Assembly: GCA_032716605.1 (NCBI GenBank)
Contig: CM064571.1
Coordinates: 14,276,164-14,340,163, forward strand
Length of the DNA stretch: 64,000 nucleotides
Direction of reading: 5' to 3'
DNA from: Paralithodes platypus
Lineage: Eukaryota; Arthropoda; Malacostraca; Decapoda; Lithodidae
This document shows, piece by piece, positions 44,287-56,700 of this stretch. A program made the translations under genes and the position numbers. The notes under the pieces were generated by a model. That model saw only the letters and a program-made list of their open reading frames with translations. It had not been told where the DNA came from and did no database searches. Position 1 is the stretch's first letter; each line of letters opens with the position of its first letter.

Positions 44287-44830
44287 TATATATACTGTAC
44301 ATACTGGTACATACTGTATATATATAATAAAACCTAGTCCAATCCAAATAGACATAATATATAGAACTATATAATATTATCAGAACATAAGTAATATTTT
44401 AAGTAAAAGCAAACACATGCATGAAATATATTTATGTTTCATGTTATCTACTTATACTTTGATCTTATCCTACTCCGTACCCCACGGTCCGTAAATCATG
44501 CTAATCGAGAACAGAGGTACTGTTCCTCTAATATTCGCTGAGGAACATGGTTGTGTTCTTAAATAATGTTTCCCTTTTGCAGCACTTGATATACTGAACG
44601 AATATTGTGGGAGGAAGTGTTATCTACAGAGAATACACGGATTAGCAATCCCATTCCAAAGATAAATTAAGTTTCAAGTTATTTAGTCTTTTAACGCCGC
44701 TGCGAAAGGGGGTATGTAAATAAGAATTGTTTAAGATAATCCCCATCTAGGCCCTATCCTCCGCTCTTTGAGCGGGGTCAGGGCAGAAATTACGTGATCG
44801 ACCAACAGTATAACATATGATTATAAAGAG
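44000..44830 (+). repeat. Dispersed repeat H with tRNA-like segment and (TA)n
   Basis: tRNA-like segment on the minus strand at 44,085-44,155 (CTCACGATACAGTGGCGAAAG, then GAGTTCGAACCCTG), followed on that strand by GGTGATAAGTAATATA as at 5,826. An interrupted TA tract fills 44,176-44,325. H continues from CCAATCCAAATAGA (44,338) uninterrupted to 44,830 and shows the empty site of the insertion found at 24,373. Confidence 0.75.
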
Positions 44831-44857
44831 GAGTGGGATCTAATAAACAGAGAGATA

Positions 44858-45651
44858 GAGTACAAAGGAGTACAAAGTAAATCGAGCAACAACAGGTCCA
44901 GCGACCCATCAAGGCTGCTTGGCCTCCAAAACACTGATGGTCAAGATGTCCAAACAGTAGTTTAGAGTAGGTAAGGACAAAATGGAAAGAGAAGACTGCC
45001 CTGGGAAAAATGTCCGTGGCAGGATTAGGAGATGTTAGTAGGGGACAGTTGTTAGTAATATCATAAAGGGAAAAAAAACACACTTTATTCATTTACAAAT
45101 GCAGTCAGTCGGTGATTCATGGCAAGGTGTTTGTCTAGGCGAAGTTTAAAAGAATGAACGGTGCTGCAGTCTATGACATCTCGGGGAAGACCATTCCACA
45201 AGATGACAACTCGATTGAAGAAGAAATTCTTAGACTCGTGTGAGTTAAAAGATTTATCAATAATTTTGCATTGTTCCCCAGTGTGTAATTTGATTGGTCG
45301 ATAGTGAAATATTTATTACAGTTCATATATTGTCGATGCCTTTGATGATCTTGAACACTTGAATTAAGTCGCCTCTTAGTCTGCGCTGGGTTAAAGGAAA
45401 TATATTTAATTCTCTCAGACGCTCCTCGTATGGTTTGTTCTTTAGGCAAGGTATAATTTTGGTAACTCTAAGTTGAACTCGTTCTAGCTTGTCTATATCT
45501 TTTTGGTAGTAAGGGCACCAGGATTGAACGCAATATTCTAGGGGAGGGCGGACTACGGAATTGTAAAGAGTTAGGATTACATCTTTGGATTTATACCTTC
45601 TTCACAACTTCTGAACATTGTTGCCTCAGTTTTAGGTTACTCGATATTGTT
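44858..45651 (-). pseudogene. CR1 element E2, left part
   Basis: Tail and 3' UTR parallel to E1 (GAGTACAAAGG words, GAGCAACAACAGGTCCAG, CAAACAGTAGTTTAGAGT). C-terminal coding from 45,100 with at least two frameshifts (KEQTIRGASERIKYI, QDHQRHRQYMNCNKYFTID, NYTLGNNAKLLI). It breaks at TGTTAC, the target of D1, and resumes at 52,263. Confidence 0.85.
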
Positions 45652-45907
45652 ACATAAGAACATAAGAACATAAGAAAATGGGAGTCTGCAGAAAGCCGAT
45701 TGGCCTAAGCAGACAGATCCCTGTCCCACACAACCCCAATTACAAAGCCCAATATTATTATAGGCTGAACACTCTAATACCCTGAGGATCATCTTACCAA
45801 AACGGTTAGAGATTAACGCAGGATTACGGGGTCTGCAGAGCGCTGATTGGCCCAACCCGGCTGATCCCCCTTCACACCCAACCCTTCTCGTCCATATGCT
45901 TATCCAA

Positions 45908-48805
45908 TTATATCTTAAAGCTCCCTATCGTTTTTAATCCCACTATAGCACTTGGTAGTCCATTCCACCCATCTACAACTCTGTTACCAAACCAATATTT
46001 ACCTATATCTTTTCTGAAACGAAATTTATCTAATTTGAAACCATTGGTACGAGTTCTTTCGCTATCACTGAGCTTTAGTACATTTGTCATGTCCCATTTG
46101 TTAATCCCACTAATCCACTTGAACACCTCTATCATATCCCCTCTAACTCTGCATCTCTCTAACGAATGTAAGCCTAATTTCTTCAACCTTTCTTTATACG
46201 GAAGATTTCTAATATTATGGATAATTTTTGTCATTCTACGTTGTACTCTCTCCAATGAGTCTATGTCCATTCTGTAATAAGGACACCAAAATTGAACAGC
46301 ATAATCCATATGGGGTCTCACTAATGACAAGTAAAGTTTTAAGATAACATCAGCAGTTCTGTTACTCACACTCCTAGAGATGAACCCGAGAATCCTGTTT
46401 GCCTTGTTTCGAACGCTTATACACTGTTGTCTAGGCTTCAAATCATTGCTAACAAACACACCTAGATCTTTCTCACAATTCGAGTTTTCTAATTCCATAT
46501 TAGCTAGTTTATATTTAACATTTGTATGCATCTTCCCTATCTTTAATACCTTGCATTTGTCAATGTTAAACTTCATCTGCCAATTTACTGACCATTCGTG
46601 TAAGGTATCTAGATCCCTTTGGAGGCACTCTATATCTCTATCTGAATCAATTGTTCTCCCCATTTTGGTATCGTCTGCAAATTTACTTATCCTACTAGTT
46701 ATACCTAAATCAAGGTCATTTATGTATAACAAACAACAGAGGACCTAATACAGATCCCTGGGGGACACCACTTTTGACTGCTCCCCATTCTGACTTCGTA
46801 CCATTTATGCTGACTCTCTGCTTCCTACCAATTAGCCATGACCTAATCCATCCCAACAACGCCCCACCTATTCCATGCGCCTCAACTTTTCTCATCAATC
46901 TCTCATGGGGGACTCTGTCGAAAGCTTTACTGAAATCCAAATATATTATATCATATGACTTGTCATTATCTACTGCTTCATATACCTCTGAGAAAAAACT
47001 AAGCAAATTAGTAAGGCAAGAACGTCCCTGAGTGAATTCATGCTGAGAAGAATTTATTAAATTAAATGTATCTAAGTGGTATCTAATTTTACTAGCAATA
47101 ATTGACTCTAGTAGCTTTCCTATGATTGATGTAAGACTAATGGGACGGTAATTGGATGCTATTGATTTGTCACCTTTTTTGAAGATCGGAACTACGTTTG
47201 CAAGCTTCCAAGCTTCTGGAACTATACCTGTCTCCAATGACTTGTTAAATAAAAATGTTAATGGGTAACTTAACTCATCCCTACATTCTTTTAATACTCT
47301 AGCATATACCTCATCAGGACCAGGCGATTTATGAGGTTTCAGTCTGTCAATTTCCTTAAGCACATCATTTCTACTTATAGTAATCGTACTTAACCTATTT
47401 TCTATACTATCGCTATATACCTTACGGACTTCTGGAAACTGTGCCAAATTTTCATTAGTGAAAACGGTAAGATATTGACTATTTAATGTACTGCACATTT
47501 CTAAATAATTTTCTGTCATTTCTCCTATCAAAGTTTAAAGGGGACCAATTACATCTCTAACCATTGATTTATATAGTTGGTAAAAAGCTTTAGGGTTATT
47601 TTTTGAGTCATTGGCAACCTTAATTTCATAATTTCTTTTGTCTTTCCTAATATCCTTTTTTACCTGTCTTGATAGATTCTGATAGTAAGCAAATAGGTGA
47701 ATTTCGCCTTTCCTAATTTTTCTATATATTCATCTCTTTTGTCCTAGAAGATCTAATAGTCTATTATTCATCCATTTGGGTTGGTTCTGTGTTTATCTAA
47801 ATTTTCTTTTGGGGATGTATTTATTTTGTGCATTGAATACTGACTCGATAAAATTATCGTATGTATCTACCAAGGTTGACGTCTCTTCCTGACTTAAGAT
47901 GACAGGTGCCTGAGAAGGGGTACACTCATTTGGACACCTGGATCGACTTAATTTTTTGACCATAGGGTCAGCTAATAGGGCTCTTCTTAACCCACCATAA
48001 TTGGCTTTTCTGAAGTCAGGTATTAATGTTGTATTCTCTCTGGTATTACCTTTCCATTGTATATTAAAATACACAGAATTGTGGTCACTATTTCCTAGGT
48101 GGTCCCCTATCTCTACATTATTTACCATATGTTCATTGTTACTGAAAACTAAATCGAGAATATTATTACCTCTAGTCGGCGTATCTATGAATTGAAATAA
48201 AAAACTGTCTTGTACTACCTCTATAAACTCCTCAGAATCAGAGTCTCCTATTTGATGCTGCCAATCTATATTCGGAAAATTAAAATCCCCCATAATGCAC
48301 ACATTGCTAAATCTTGATGCCATTTTAATTTCCTCCCATAATGACGTTCCGTCATTTCTACTCATATTTGGCGGTCTATACATAACTCCAATAACTATGG
48401 TCTCACTACCTTCGTTAACCTCTACCCAAACACTTTCATTATCGTTATTTAGTCTAATACCTGATTTAATACAGCTTTTTAATGTACTCCTGACAAACCC
48501 TGACAACGGTATAGACCGCCACCCCTCTTACTTGTTCGGTCATATTTAAACAAATTATATCCTGGTATATCAAATTCTGCTAAAAAATGTCTGGTTTCTG
48601 TATTAATCCACGTTTCAGTTAGCGCTATTATGTCTATATTTTCTTTGCTAACAAGGGCTCTAAGTTCGTTCATTTTGTTACATAGACTCCTACAGTTTGT
48701 GTAATATACTCTCAATTTAGTTTTTTTCTTTATACCTAATTTACCTTTATTTCTAACGACATTTCCAACTTCCGTTGCACCATCACTACTATCATTAGTG
48801 AAAAA
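45908..48805 (-). pseudogene. D1 ORF2: endonuclease-reverse transcriptase, frameshifted
   Basis: Endonuclease: YYTNCRSLCNK (48,710), ALTETWINTE, frameshift near 48,500, IMGDFNFPNIDW (about 48,270), GNSDHNSVYF (about 48,090). A stop at 47,793 and further breaks lie in the linker. Reverse transcriptase: SPGPDEVYARVLKE, NYRPISLTS, motif A YLDFSKAFDRVPH (about 46,920), SGVPQGSVLGP (46,770), a frameshift at 46,725, FADDTKMG (about 46,670), LVRPHMDYAVQFWCPYY and the C-terminus. Catalytic residues are kept; the frame is not. The N-terminal extension upstream of the endonuclease is cut by D2 at 48,805. Confidence 0.88.
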
Positions 48806-50790
48806 AGAAATTATGAAATTAAGGTTGCCAATTATTCAAAAAATAATCCTAAAGCTTTTTACCAACTATATAAATCCAAGGTTAGAGATGTAATTGGTCC
48901 CCTTAAAACTTCGATAGGAAAATTGACAGAAAGTGATTTAGAAATGTGCAGTACATTAAATAGTCAATTTCTTTCCGTTTTCACTAATGAAAATTTGGCA
49001 CAGTTTCCAGAAGTCCGTAAGGTATACAGCGATAGTATAGAAAATAGGTTAAGTACGGTTACTATAAGTAGAAATGATGTGGTTAAGGAAATTGACAGAC
49101 TGAAACCTCATAAATCGCCTGGTCCTGATGAGGTATATGCTAGAGTATTAAAAGAATGCAGAGATGAGTTAAGTTATCCATTAACATTTCTATTTAACAA
49201 GTCATTAGAAACAGGTATAGTTCCAGAAGCTTGGAAGCTTGCAAATGTAGTTCCGATCTTCAAAAAAGGTGATAAATCAATAGCATCCAATTACCGTTCC
49301 ATTAGTCTCACTTCAATCATAGGAAAGCTACTAGAGTCAATTATTGCTAGGAAAATGAGAAACCACTTAGAAACATTTAACTTAATCAATTCTTCTCAAC
49401 ATGGATTCACTCAGGGACGGTCTTGCCTTACTAATTTGCTTAGTTTTTTCTCAGAGGTATATGAAGCAGTAGATAATGACATGTCATATGATATTATATA
49501 TTTAGATTTCAGTAAAGCTTTCGACCGAGTCCCTCATGAGAGATTGATGAGAAAGGTTGAGGCACATGGAATAGGTGGGGCGTTGTTAGGATGGATTAGG
49601 TCATGGCTAATTGGTAGGAAGCAGAGAGTCAGCATAAATGGTACCAAGTCAGAATGGGGAGCAGTCAAAAGTGGTGTCCCCCAGGGATCAGTATTAGGTC
49701 CCCTGTTATTTCTTATATACATAAATGACCTAGATTTAGGTATAACTAGTAGGATAAGTAAATTCGCAGACGATACTAAAATAGGGAGATCAATTGATTC
49801 AGATAGCGATATAGAGTGCCTCCAAAGGGATCTAGATACCTTACATGAATGGTCAGTAAATTGGCAGATGAAGTTTAACATTGACAAATGCAAGGTATTA
49901 AAGATAGGGAAGATGCAACCAAATGTTAAATATAAACTAGCTAATTTAGAATTAGAAAATTCAGACTGCGAGAAAGATCTAGGTGTGTTTGTTAGCAATG
50001 ATTTGAAGCCTAGAAAACAGTGTATAAGCGTTCGTAATAAGGCAAACAGGATTCTCGGGTTCATCTCTAGGAGTGTGAGTAACAGAACTGCTGATGTTAT
50101 CTTAAAACTTTACTTGTCATTAGTGAGACCCCATATGGATTATGCTGTCCAATTTTGGTGTCCTTATTACAGAATGGACATAGATTCATTGGAGAGAGTA
50201 CAGCGTAGAATGACAAAAATGATCCATAATATTAGAAATCTTTCGTATGAAGAAAGGTTGAAGAAATTAGGTTTACATTCGTTAGAGAGACGCAGAGTTA
50301 GAGGGGATATGATAGAGGTGTTCAAGTGGGTTAGTGGGATTAACAAAGGGGACATGGCAAATGTACTAAAGCTCAGTGATAGCGAAAGAACTCGTACCAA
50401 TGGTTTCAAATTAGATAAATTTCGTTTCAGAAAAGATATAGGCAAGTATTGGTTTGGTAACAGAGTTGTAGATGGGTGGAATGGACTACCAAGTGCTATA
50501 GTGGGATCTAAAACTGTAGGGAGCTTTAAGATAAAATTGGATAAGCATATGGACGAGAAGGGTTGGGTGTGAAGGGGGATCAGCCGGGTTGGGCCAATCA
50601 GCGCTCTGCAGACCCCCATAATCCTGCGTTAATCTCTAACCGTTTTGGTAAGATGATCCTCAGGGTATTAGAGTGTGAAGCCTATAATTGGGCTTTGAAA
50701 TTGAATTGGGGTTGTGTGGGACAGGGATCTGCCTTGCTTAGGCCAATCGGCTTTCTGCAGACTCCCATTTTCTTATGTTCTTATGTTCAT
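48806..50790 (+). mobile_element. CR1 element D2, 5' truncated, inserted antisense in D1
   Basis: Begins within the linker after the endonuclease and ends in CTTATGTTCTTATGTT. ATCATT flanks it on both sides (about 48,795 and 50,793), and the D1 sequence joins across it (..ACTACTATCATT / TTGCAATATAG), matching the uninterrupted version at 53,940-53,960. A few bases (AGTG) at the 5' junction are of unclear origin. Confidence 0.88.
48812..50572 (+). CDS. D2 ORF2 remnant: complete reverse transcriptase without endonuclease
   Basis: An unbroken frame of about 585 codons from the truncation point to the stop at 50,570; the first in-frame ATG is 48,944. KSPGPDEVYARVLKE, NYRSISLTS (Pro to Ser), HGFTQGRSCLTN, motif A YLDFSKAFDRVPH, SGVPQGSVLGP and FADDTKIG (about 49,770) are all present. 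The C-terminus ends MDEKGWV, 3' of which comes the tail. It lacks the endonuclease and any promoter, so it is a dead-on-arrival copy that is simply young. Closely similar to D4. Confidence 0.88.
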   Translation, partial: YEIKVANYSKNNPKAFYQLYKSKVRDVIGPLKTSIGKLTESDLEMCSTLNSQFLSVFTNENLAQFPEVRKVYSDSIENRLSTVTISRNDVVKEIDRLKPHKSPGPDEVYARVLKECRDELSYPLTFLFNKSLETGIVPEAWKLANVVPIFKKGDKSIASNYRSISLTSIIGKLLESIIARKMRNHLETFNLINSSQHGFTQGRSCLTNLLSFFSEVYEAVDNDMSYDIIYLDFSKAFDRVPHERLMRKVEAHGIGGALLGWIRSWLIGRKQRVSINGTKSEWGAVKSGVPQGSVLGPLLFLIYINDLDLGITSRISKFADDTKIGRSIDSDSDIECLQRDLDTLHEWSVNWQMKFNIDKCKVLKIGKMQPNVKYKLANLELENSDCEKDLGVFVSNDLKPRKQCISVRNKANRILGFISRSVSNRTADVILKLYLSLVRPHMDYAVQFWCPYYRMDIDSLERVQRRMTKMIHNIRNLSYEERLKKLGLHSLERRRVRGDMIEVFKWVSGINKGDMANVLKLSDSERTRTNGFKLDKFRFRKDIGKYWFGNRVVDGWNGLPSAIVGSKTVGSFKIKLDKHMDEKGWV

Positions 50791-50901
50791 ATCATTTGCA
50801 ATATAGTCATCATTTTTAGCATGAGATTGAATATCCTTATCGCTTTCGCCTGACGCTAAAATTGTTCCATTTAACCTCATTTACACTCTCAATATTTCTG
50901 T

Positions 50902-51999
50902 TCAAAACCCCACAACCACCCTATCTAAAGAACTAGCTAATGTAGAAACCCCTAACCGTGAAAGATGAACCCCATCCCTTGCGTACATCCCATCTCTCCC
51001 ATAGAAACTATCCCAGTTATCAATGAATGGTATTGCTTTTCTTTGCAATATTTCTCCAACCGGCAATTGACACCAATCGCCCTGGATGTCCATTCCTTGG
51101 GAACTCCTCTTCTGGGTAGGATACAATGTACTACAGGGATCCCTCCCTTCATCCTAGCCTTATCTAACACATCCCGATACTGCTGCAGCAGTTCCTCACT
51201 TCTACCCTTACCAACATCGTTACTCCCGGCACTGAGACAGATAATGGGGTTATCTCCACTATCTTCCAAGATGTGGTCCATCTTCTCTAAAACCCTCCCA
51301 ACTCCATGGCAGACACACAACCTTCCTAAGTTTAGTGCGGGTAGCCCTAACTAAATGTCTTACCATGGAGTCGCCCACAATCGACACAGACTTACCTTCT
51401 CGGGACACAGACTTACCTTTCCCTCGGGAGGATCCAGCAGCTGCAGTTGGAGAACCCCCGGTGGTGGCAGAAGCTTCCTTGGTGGTGGTGGTGGGGGTGG
51501 GGGTGGTGGTGGTGGTAGGTAGCACAGCGTCAGCGGTTGGAGCTGAGTCGGCGGCAGGCACTTCGTCTAACCCTCCCTTATCCTGACTATCTTTTCCCTC
51601 ACATTCGTCTCGCAAAGGAGAGAATCTATTTGTCACACTCATACCTATTCTACTATCCTGCTTCTTGAGTGTGACTTTCCCACCCGTATTTTTAACAACC
51701 TGCCATGAATACAATTTGTCATCAACTTCCTCCCTTTTCCCCTTACTCGACTTAATTTCCTCTTGGCTAAGCTTGAAAGCTAGATTTTCGTCTTTAATCA
51801 AATCCACTTCCCTCTGAAGTTTAACATTAACCTCCCTTAGAGCCAAGACCTCTTCCTTCACCACAACCATCTCTTCCCTTACCTGGAGAATAAGATGATG
51901 CAGTTCAGTAAAGGACTCGCACTCCATACCTGACATGATCCCAAAAAGCTTAGCGAGGAGCAAACAACTAAGTAGAGAAAACAAAAACAAATAAGTCAA
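50902..51999 (-). pseudogene. D1 ORF1: coiled coil and SGNH-esterase-like domain, frameshifted
   Basis: N-terminal helical stretch (EEMVVVKEEVLALREVNVKL), a Thr/Pro/Gly-rich segment coded by GGTGGT repeats near 51,490, then the esterase-like domain: IVGDSMVR (putative catalytic Ser), SAGSNDVG (Asn), KGGIPVVHCILPRRG, and DGVHLSR (Asp-His). Frameshifts near 51,300 and 51,090. Esterase-type ORF1 proteins are known in CR1 elements, where they are thought to help the RNP at membranes; the function is not proved. ORF1 ends GTG GGG TTT TGA and ORF2 begins in the -1 frame over this stop. Confidence 0.85.
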
Positions 52000-52262
52000 C
52001 TAACAGCTAAAAACTGAGCTAAAACACTTTTATATATAAACGAGTGCACTGCCTCCAAACACAGGTAGGTGCATATGGTCACTGGGTCACGAGCAGGTGG
52101 TCCGGGCAGGAACTCAAATTAACACAACCTCCTCCTGTCACTGACTGAACTGAACTGGCATACAAGCACTAAACGTCCCACTTAACAACCAGACATTAAA
52201 CCTCCAAATTCTCCCCACAGCGAGGAGATCCTACACCAACAGACAACACGATGGAAAATGAT

Positions 52263-52560
52263 CGTGTTACTCCCAAATTAGTTTCTCTGTCTACACTCTT
52301 AAGCTGGGTGCCATTCATTGAATAGTTTGCTTTCTTATTTCGGTTTCCGATATGGAGTACATTACATTTATCCGCAATGAAATCAATTTGTCAAATTTGA
52401 GCCCAATGTGACAACTTATCTAGATTATTTTGCAAATCTTCAATATGTTCATTTGAGAGTATGCTATTTGCAATTTTTGTATCGTCAGCAAACTTTGAGA
52501 TTGTACAGGTGAGACCCTCATCTATGTCTTTAATGTAAACTAGGAAGAGAACTGGCCCCA
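52263..52560 (-). pseudogene. CR1 element E2, right part: RT palm
   Basis: Continues E2 beyond D1. Minus strand reads GPVLFLVYIKDIDEGLTC, SKFADDTKIANSILS, LDKLSHWAQI, then a stop. It begins just after the expected SGVPQGS motif, so E2 is 5' truncated near 52,560. Confidence 0.85.
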
Positions 52561-52744
52561 GTCGAGGCCACCGAGAGTACCAGGCCGCACGGATGGGACC
52601 TTTACATTCTGTGAAGTAGGCAAAGGTAGGGTTCATTTTCGCATTACCCTCACAGGTCAGTATACATTTGAGTGAGATATAGGGAAGATCGCGCTGTGTT
52701 TCCAAATTATTTCCCCCTTCTAAATACTTTATAAGTAGCCTATA
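52561..52744. other. Unassigned
   Basis: Short GC-richer stretch between E2 and the transposase duplicate; nothing recognised. Confidence 0.4.
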
Positions 52745-52888
52745 TTAAAACTATGTTTACCCATACTCGACAAGAAGCTCATTTTAAGGAATTTTGAAGA
52801 AATTAACTATGAAGAAGTAAAAGCAGATGAGGAAATTAATTTTGGTTTATGTCATACGAATGTTGAAGTTTGTAAGGAGGATATATAG
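52745..52888 (+). pseudogene. Duplicate of a P/THAP-type transposase segment
   Basis: About 140 bases nearly identical to 53,297-53,432 (TTTACCCATACTCGACAAGA, AAGGAATTTTGAAGA, TTTGGTTTATGTCATACGAA, GTTTGTAAGGAGGATAT). Frame LIRNFEEINYEEVKADEEI. It then runs into the (GATA)n region. Confidence 0.8.
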
Positions 52889-53105
52889 ATAGATTGATAG
52901 ATAGACATAGTTAAATATATAAATACTATAGATAGTTAAAAAGATAGATTGATAGATAGATATAGTTAAATATATAGATACTATAGATAGTTAAAAACAG
53001 AGTGAGAGTGAGTGCGTGTGTGTGTGTGTGTGTACTGTATGTGTGTGAGTAGTGCGTGTGTGTGGTGAGGAGTGCGTGTGTCCTTGTGTGTGTGTGTGTG
53101 TGTCT
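52889..53105. repeat. (GATA)n-like and (GT)n microsatellites
   Basis: Two ~65-base near-copies of a GATAGATTGATAGATAGA-type block (52,889-52,995), then interrupted GT runs to 53,105. Confidence 0.9.
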
Positions 53106-53109
53106 GTTA

Positions 53110-53745
53110 GAGAAATTACAAATTATTGCCTAACAGAAGTGAAGATGGATTACATACTAACAGGAACATTTCAAACAGACCATTTGGAAGCAAGATTTGG
53201 TCACTATCGGCAGTTAGCAGGAGGAAATTACAATATTTCTGTACGCCAAATATATGAGTGTGAAAAGAAGATACGGATGATGTCAGTGTTAAACTAAGTT
53301 TACCCATACTCGACAAGAAGGTCATGTTAAGGAATTTTGAAGACATTAATTATGAAGAAGTAAAAACAGATGAGGAAATTGATTTTGGTTTATGTCATAC
53401 GAATGTTGAAGTTTGTAAGGAGGATATTGATAGGTGTAAAGACATCATCCCAGTGATAGTTTATTTAGCTGGCTATTGCCGTTACTCTGTGATAAAGAAA
53501 ATTAAAGGTAATGCATGTAAAGAAATGATTACGTGTTCAGATAGTGGTGAAGACATCCCTGAAAATCTAAGTTACATTGCTGGAATTAGCAGAGGTTCTC
53601 TTATTTACCCAGATATTGTGACATCCAACATGGTCATGTATAACTATATTGTTATTAAAAAACTTGTTCAACTTCCTGCCTTTCGAAATGCTACTAGCCA
53701 AAGAAATATAGCAACACAGCACACAGGTACGGCTTTAGCATCTCT
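53110..53745 (+). pseudogene. P-element/THAP9-like transposase relic, part 1
   Basis: KMDYILTGTFQTDHLEARFG followed by HYRQLAGGNYNISVRQIYE is a pattern I associate with P-superfamily/THAP9-type transposases (T-x-x-F/L-x-x-D-x-L-E-x-x-F-x-x-x-R...GG-x-x). After a 1-base frameshift near 53,285 the frame continues through NFEDINYEEVKTDEEIDFG to VIVYLAGYCRYSVIKKIKG, then CKEMIT, RGSLIYPDIVT and VIKKLVQLP. Broken at ATCTC by D3; the tail resumes at 57,100. These enzymes cut and paste DNA transposons. N-terminal domains are absent. Confidence 0.65.
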
Positions 53746-56700
53746 CCCATAGTTTCTATTATACGCAAGGGATGGGGTTCATCTTTCACGGTTAGGGGTT
53801 TCCACATTAGCTAGTTCTTTAGATAGGGTGGTTGTGGGGTTTTGAACAGAAATATTGAGAGTGTAAATGAGAGGTTAAATGGAACAATTTTAGCGTCAGG
53901 CGAAAGCGATAAGGATATTCAGTTTCATGCTAAAAATGATGACTATATTGCTAATGATAGTAGTGATGGTGCAACGGAAGATGGAAATGTCGTTAGACAA
54001 TGCTATTATGATAGCATTGTCTGCAGTGAAATCGAAGAAAATAATAAGTTACTTAAAAACGATAGACAATTAGTTACAAAAAATAGTAATAAGTTGAGGG
54101 TATATTATACAAATTGTAGAAGTTTATGTAACAAAATGGATCAGCTTAGGGCAATTGTTAGCAAGGAAAATATAGACATTGTAGCGATTACAGAAACCTG
54201 GATAAATACTGACTCTAGACATCTATTAGCAGAATTTCATATGCCAGGATACAATTTATTTAAATATGACAGAACAGACAGAAGGGGAGGTGGAGTTGCA
54301 ATTTATGTCAGGGATACTTTAAAATGTTGCCTTAGATCAGATATTAAAACAAATAGCGAAAATGAAAGTGTGTGGGTAGAGATTAGCGGGGAAGGTGAGA
54401 CAATTATTTTGGGAACCATTTATAGGGCACCCTGTCTTTGTCGAAATTTAGGCAAATTATTATGGGAAGAAATCAGTAAGGCATCTCAGAATAATAATGT
54501 TTGCATTTTAGGCGACTTTAATCTTCCAGGTATAGACTGGGTTAATCAAACTAACAATAACGAATCCGAAGATTTTCTTGAAGTAGTACTAGACAACTTT
54601 CTATTTCAATTTGTAAATTCGCCAACTAAAGGATATAATATTCTTGACCTAGTTCTTAGCAACAGAGAACATTGGATAACAAATTTAGAAGTGGGCGACC
54701 AGCTAGGGAACAGTGACCATAAATCAATATATTTGTCTATATAATTAAATCATAAACCAAAGGAAAATAAGTTCTTATCCCTGACTTTAGAAAAGCCAAT
54801 TTTAGGGGATTAAAACGATCACTCAGAATTAAAGGGGAGGCAGGAGATTTAGATCAAGTAAGCCGATTAGTTCCAGCAGAACCGAGAGGTCAGGGCCAGG
54901 TGGGTCACACAGCTGAGATAGTTAGACAACCAACTGAACATTTAAATAGTGTGTATAATCAGTTCATCTCTGCCTTACAGAGCGAACAAGATAAATATAT
55001 ATCAAAAAGAAAATTTAGATCACATACAAACCAACCAAAATGGATGACAAATAAATTAGTAGATCTTATAGGTAGAAAGAGAGGTGTATACAGAAAAATA
55101 CAGAAAGGCGAAATCCACCTTATAGGATATCACCATAACTTGTCGAGGCAGGTAAAGAAGGAAATTAGGAAGGAAAAAAGAAACTACGAAATCAAGGTAG
55201 CAAATGAATCTAAAAACAACCCTAAAGCATTTTATCAATTGTATAAATCTAAGGTAAAGGGTACAGTAGGACCCCTGAAGAATGTGATAGGTGAGATTAC
55301 AGATGATGAGTTAGAAATGTGCAATACTCTAAATAGTAATTTCCTTTCTGTTTTTACAAACGAAAATTTAGATCAAGTTCCAGTAGTCAACCAAGTTTTT
55401 AACGGTAGTATAGACGAAATATTAAGCACAGTTCAGGTCACTAGTGACGAAGTAATTAAGGAAATAGATAAACTAAAACCCCAGAAATCTCCAGGTCCAG
55501 ATGAGGTGTATGCTAGGGTATTAAAAGAATGCAAGGACGAATTAAGTTACCCATTAACTCACCTATTTAATAATTCACTAGCTTTAGGCTTAGTTCCTGA
55601 TTCATAGAAGGTCGCAAATATAATTCCGATATTTAAAAAAGGTGATAAGTTCATAGCATCAAATTACCGTCCTATTAGTCTCACATCAATTATAGGGAAA
55701 TTGCTAGAATCAACTATTGCCAGGAAAATTAGAAATCACTTAGATATGTTCAAGTAAATAAATCCCTCTCAACATGGTTTCACTCCAGGACGATCCTGCC
55801 TAGCAAATTTACTCAGTTTTTTCTCCGAGGTTTATGAAGCGGTAGATAACGACAAGTCATATGATATAGTTTACTTCAGTAAGGCCTTTGATAAAGTTCC
55901 ACATGAAAGGTTGTTAAGGAAGATAGAAGGACATGGTATTGGGGGGATGCTACTCAAGTGGATTAAGTCATGGCTGATTGGTAGGAAACGGAGAGTTAGT
56001 ATAAATGGTGTAAAATCGGACTGGGGATTAGTTAAAAGTGGGGTCCCCCAAGGGTCGGTTTTGGGGCCCCTTCTGTTCATTATCTACATAAATTATCTTC
56101 ACTCGGGCATAAAGAGTAGGATCAGTAAATTTGCTGATGATACTAAAATAGGTAGGATAATAGAGTCAGCTAGCGACAGGGAATGTCTTCAAAATGATCT
56201 CGATCACTTGCACGAGTGGTCCATAAATTGGCAGATGAGTTTCAATATAGACAAATGTAAGGTATTAAGGATTGGAAATCGTAATTTAGATGCTAAATAC
56301 AAACTAGACAATGTAGAATTGGATAACTCAGAGTGTGAGAAGGATCTGGGGGTGCTCATTAGTAATGATCTGAAACCCAGAAAACAGTGTATAAGTGTTA
56401 GGAATAGGGCAAATAGAATTCTAGGATTCATATCTAGGAGTGTTAGCAACAGGACTGCTGAAGTTTTCTTAAAACTATACTTAGCTCTAGTAAGACCCCA
56501 TTTAGACTATGCTGTTCAATTTTGGTGCCCTTATTATAGAATGGATATCGACCCTTTAGAGGCAGTCCAAAGAAGAATGAACAAAAAGATACATAATATT
56601 AGAAATTTATCGTATGAGGAGAGGTTGAAAGTCTTAGGCTTGCACTCACTAGAGAGACGAAGATGTAGGGGAGATATGATAGAGGTATTTAAATGGATAA

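Larger units (their letters stand above)
45652..52262 (-). mobile_element. CR1 element D1, full length, inserted in E2 and itself hosting D2
   Basis: TGTTAC is found just outside both ends (45,646-45,651 and 52,263-52,268) and joining the flanks restores E family sequence as seen at 35,820-35,880. Without the 2-kb D2 insert, D1 is about 4.6 kb: 5' leader (52,262-52,000), ORF1, ORF2, 3' UTR and ATAAGAAC-type tail (minus-strand CTTATGTT words). Both ORFs carry frameshifts. Confidence 0.9.

Noticed and set aside
48700..48930. Twin-priming 5' inversion to explain the head-to-head CR1 copies
   Set aside because: The minus-strand copy has its own complete 3' tail at 45,652 and continues beyond 50,790, and ATCATT flanks the plus copy, so D2 is a separate antisense insertion.
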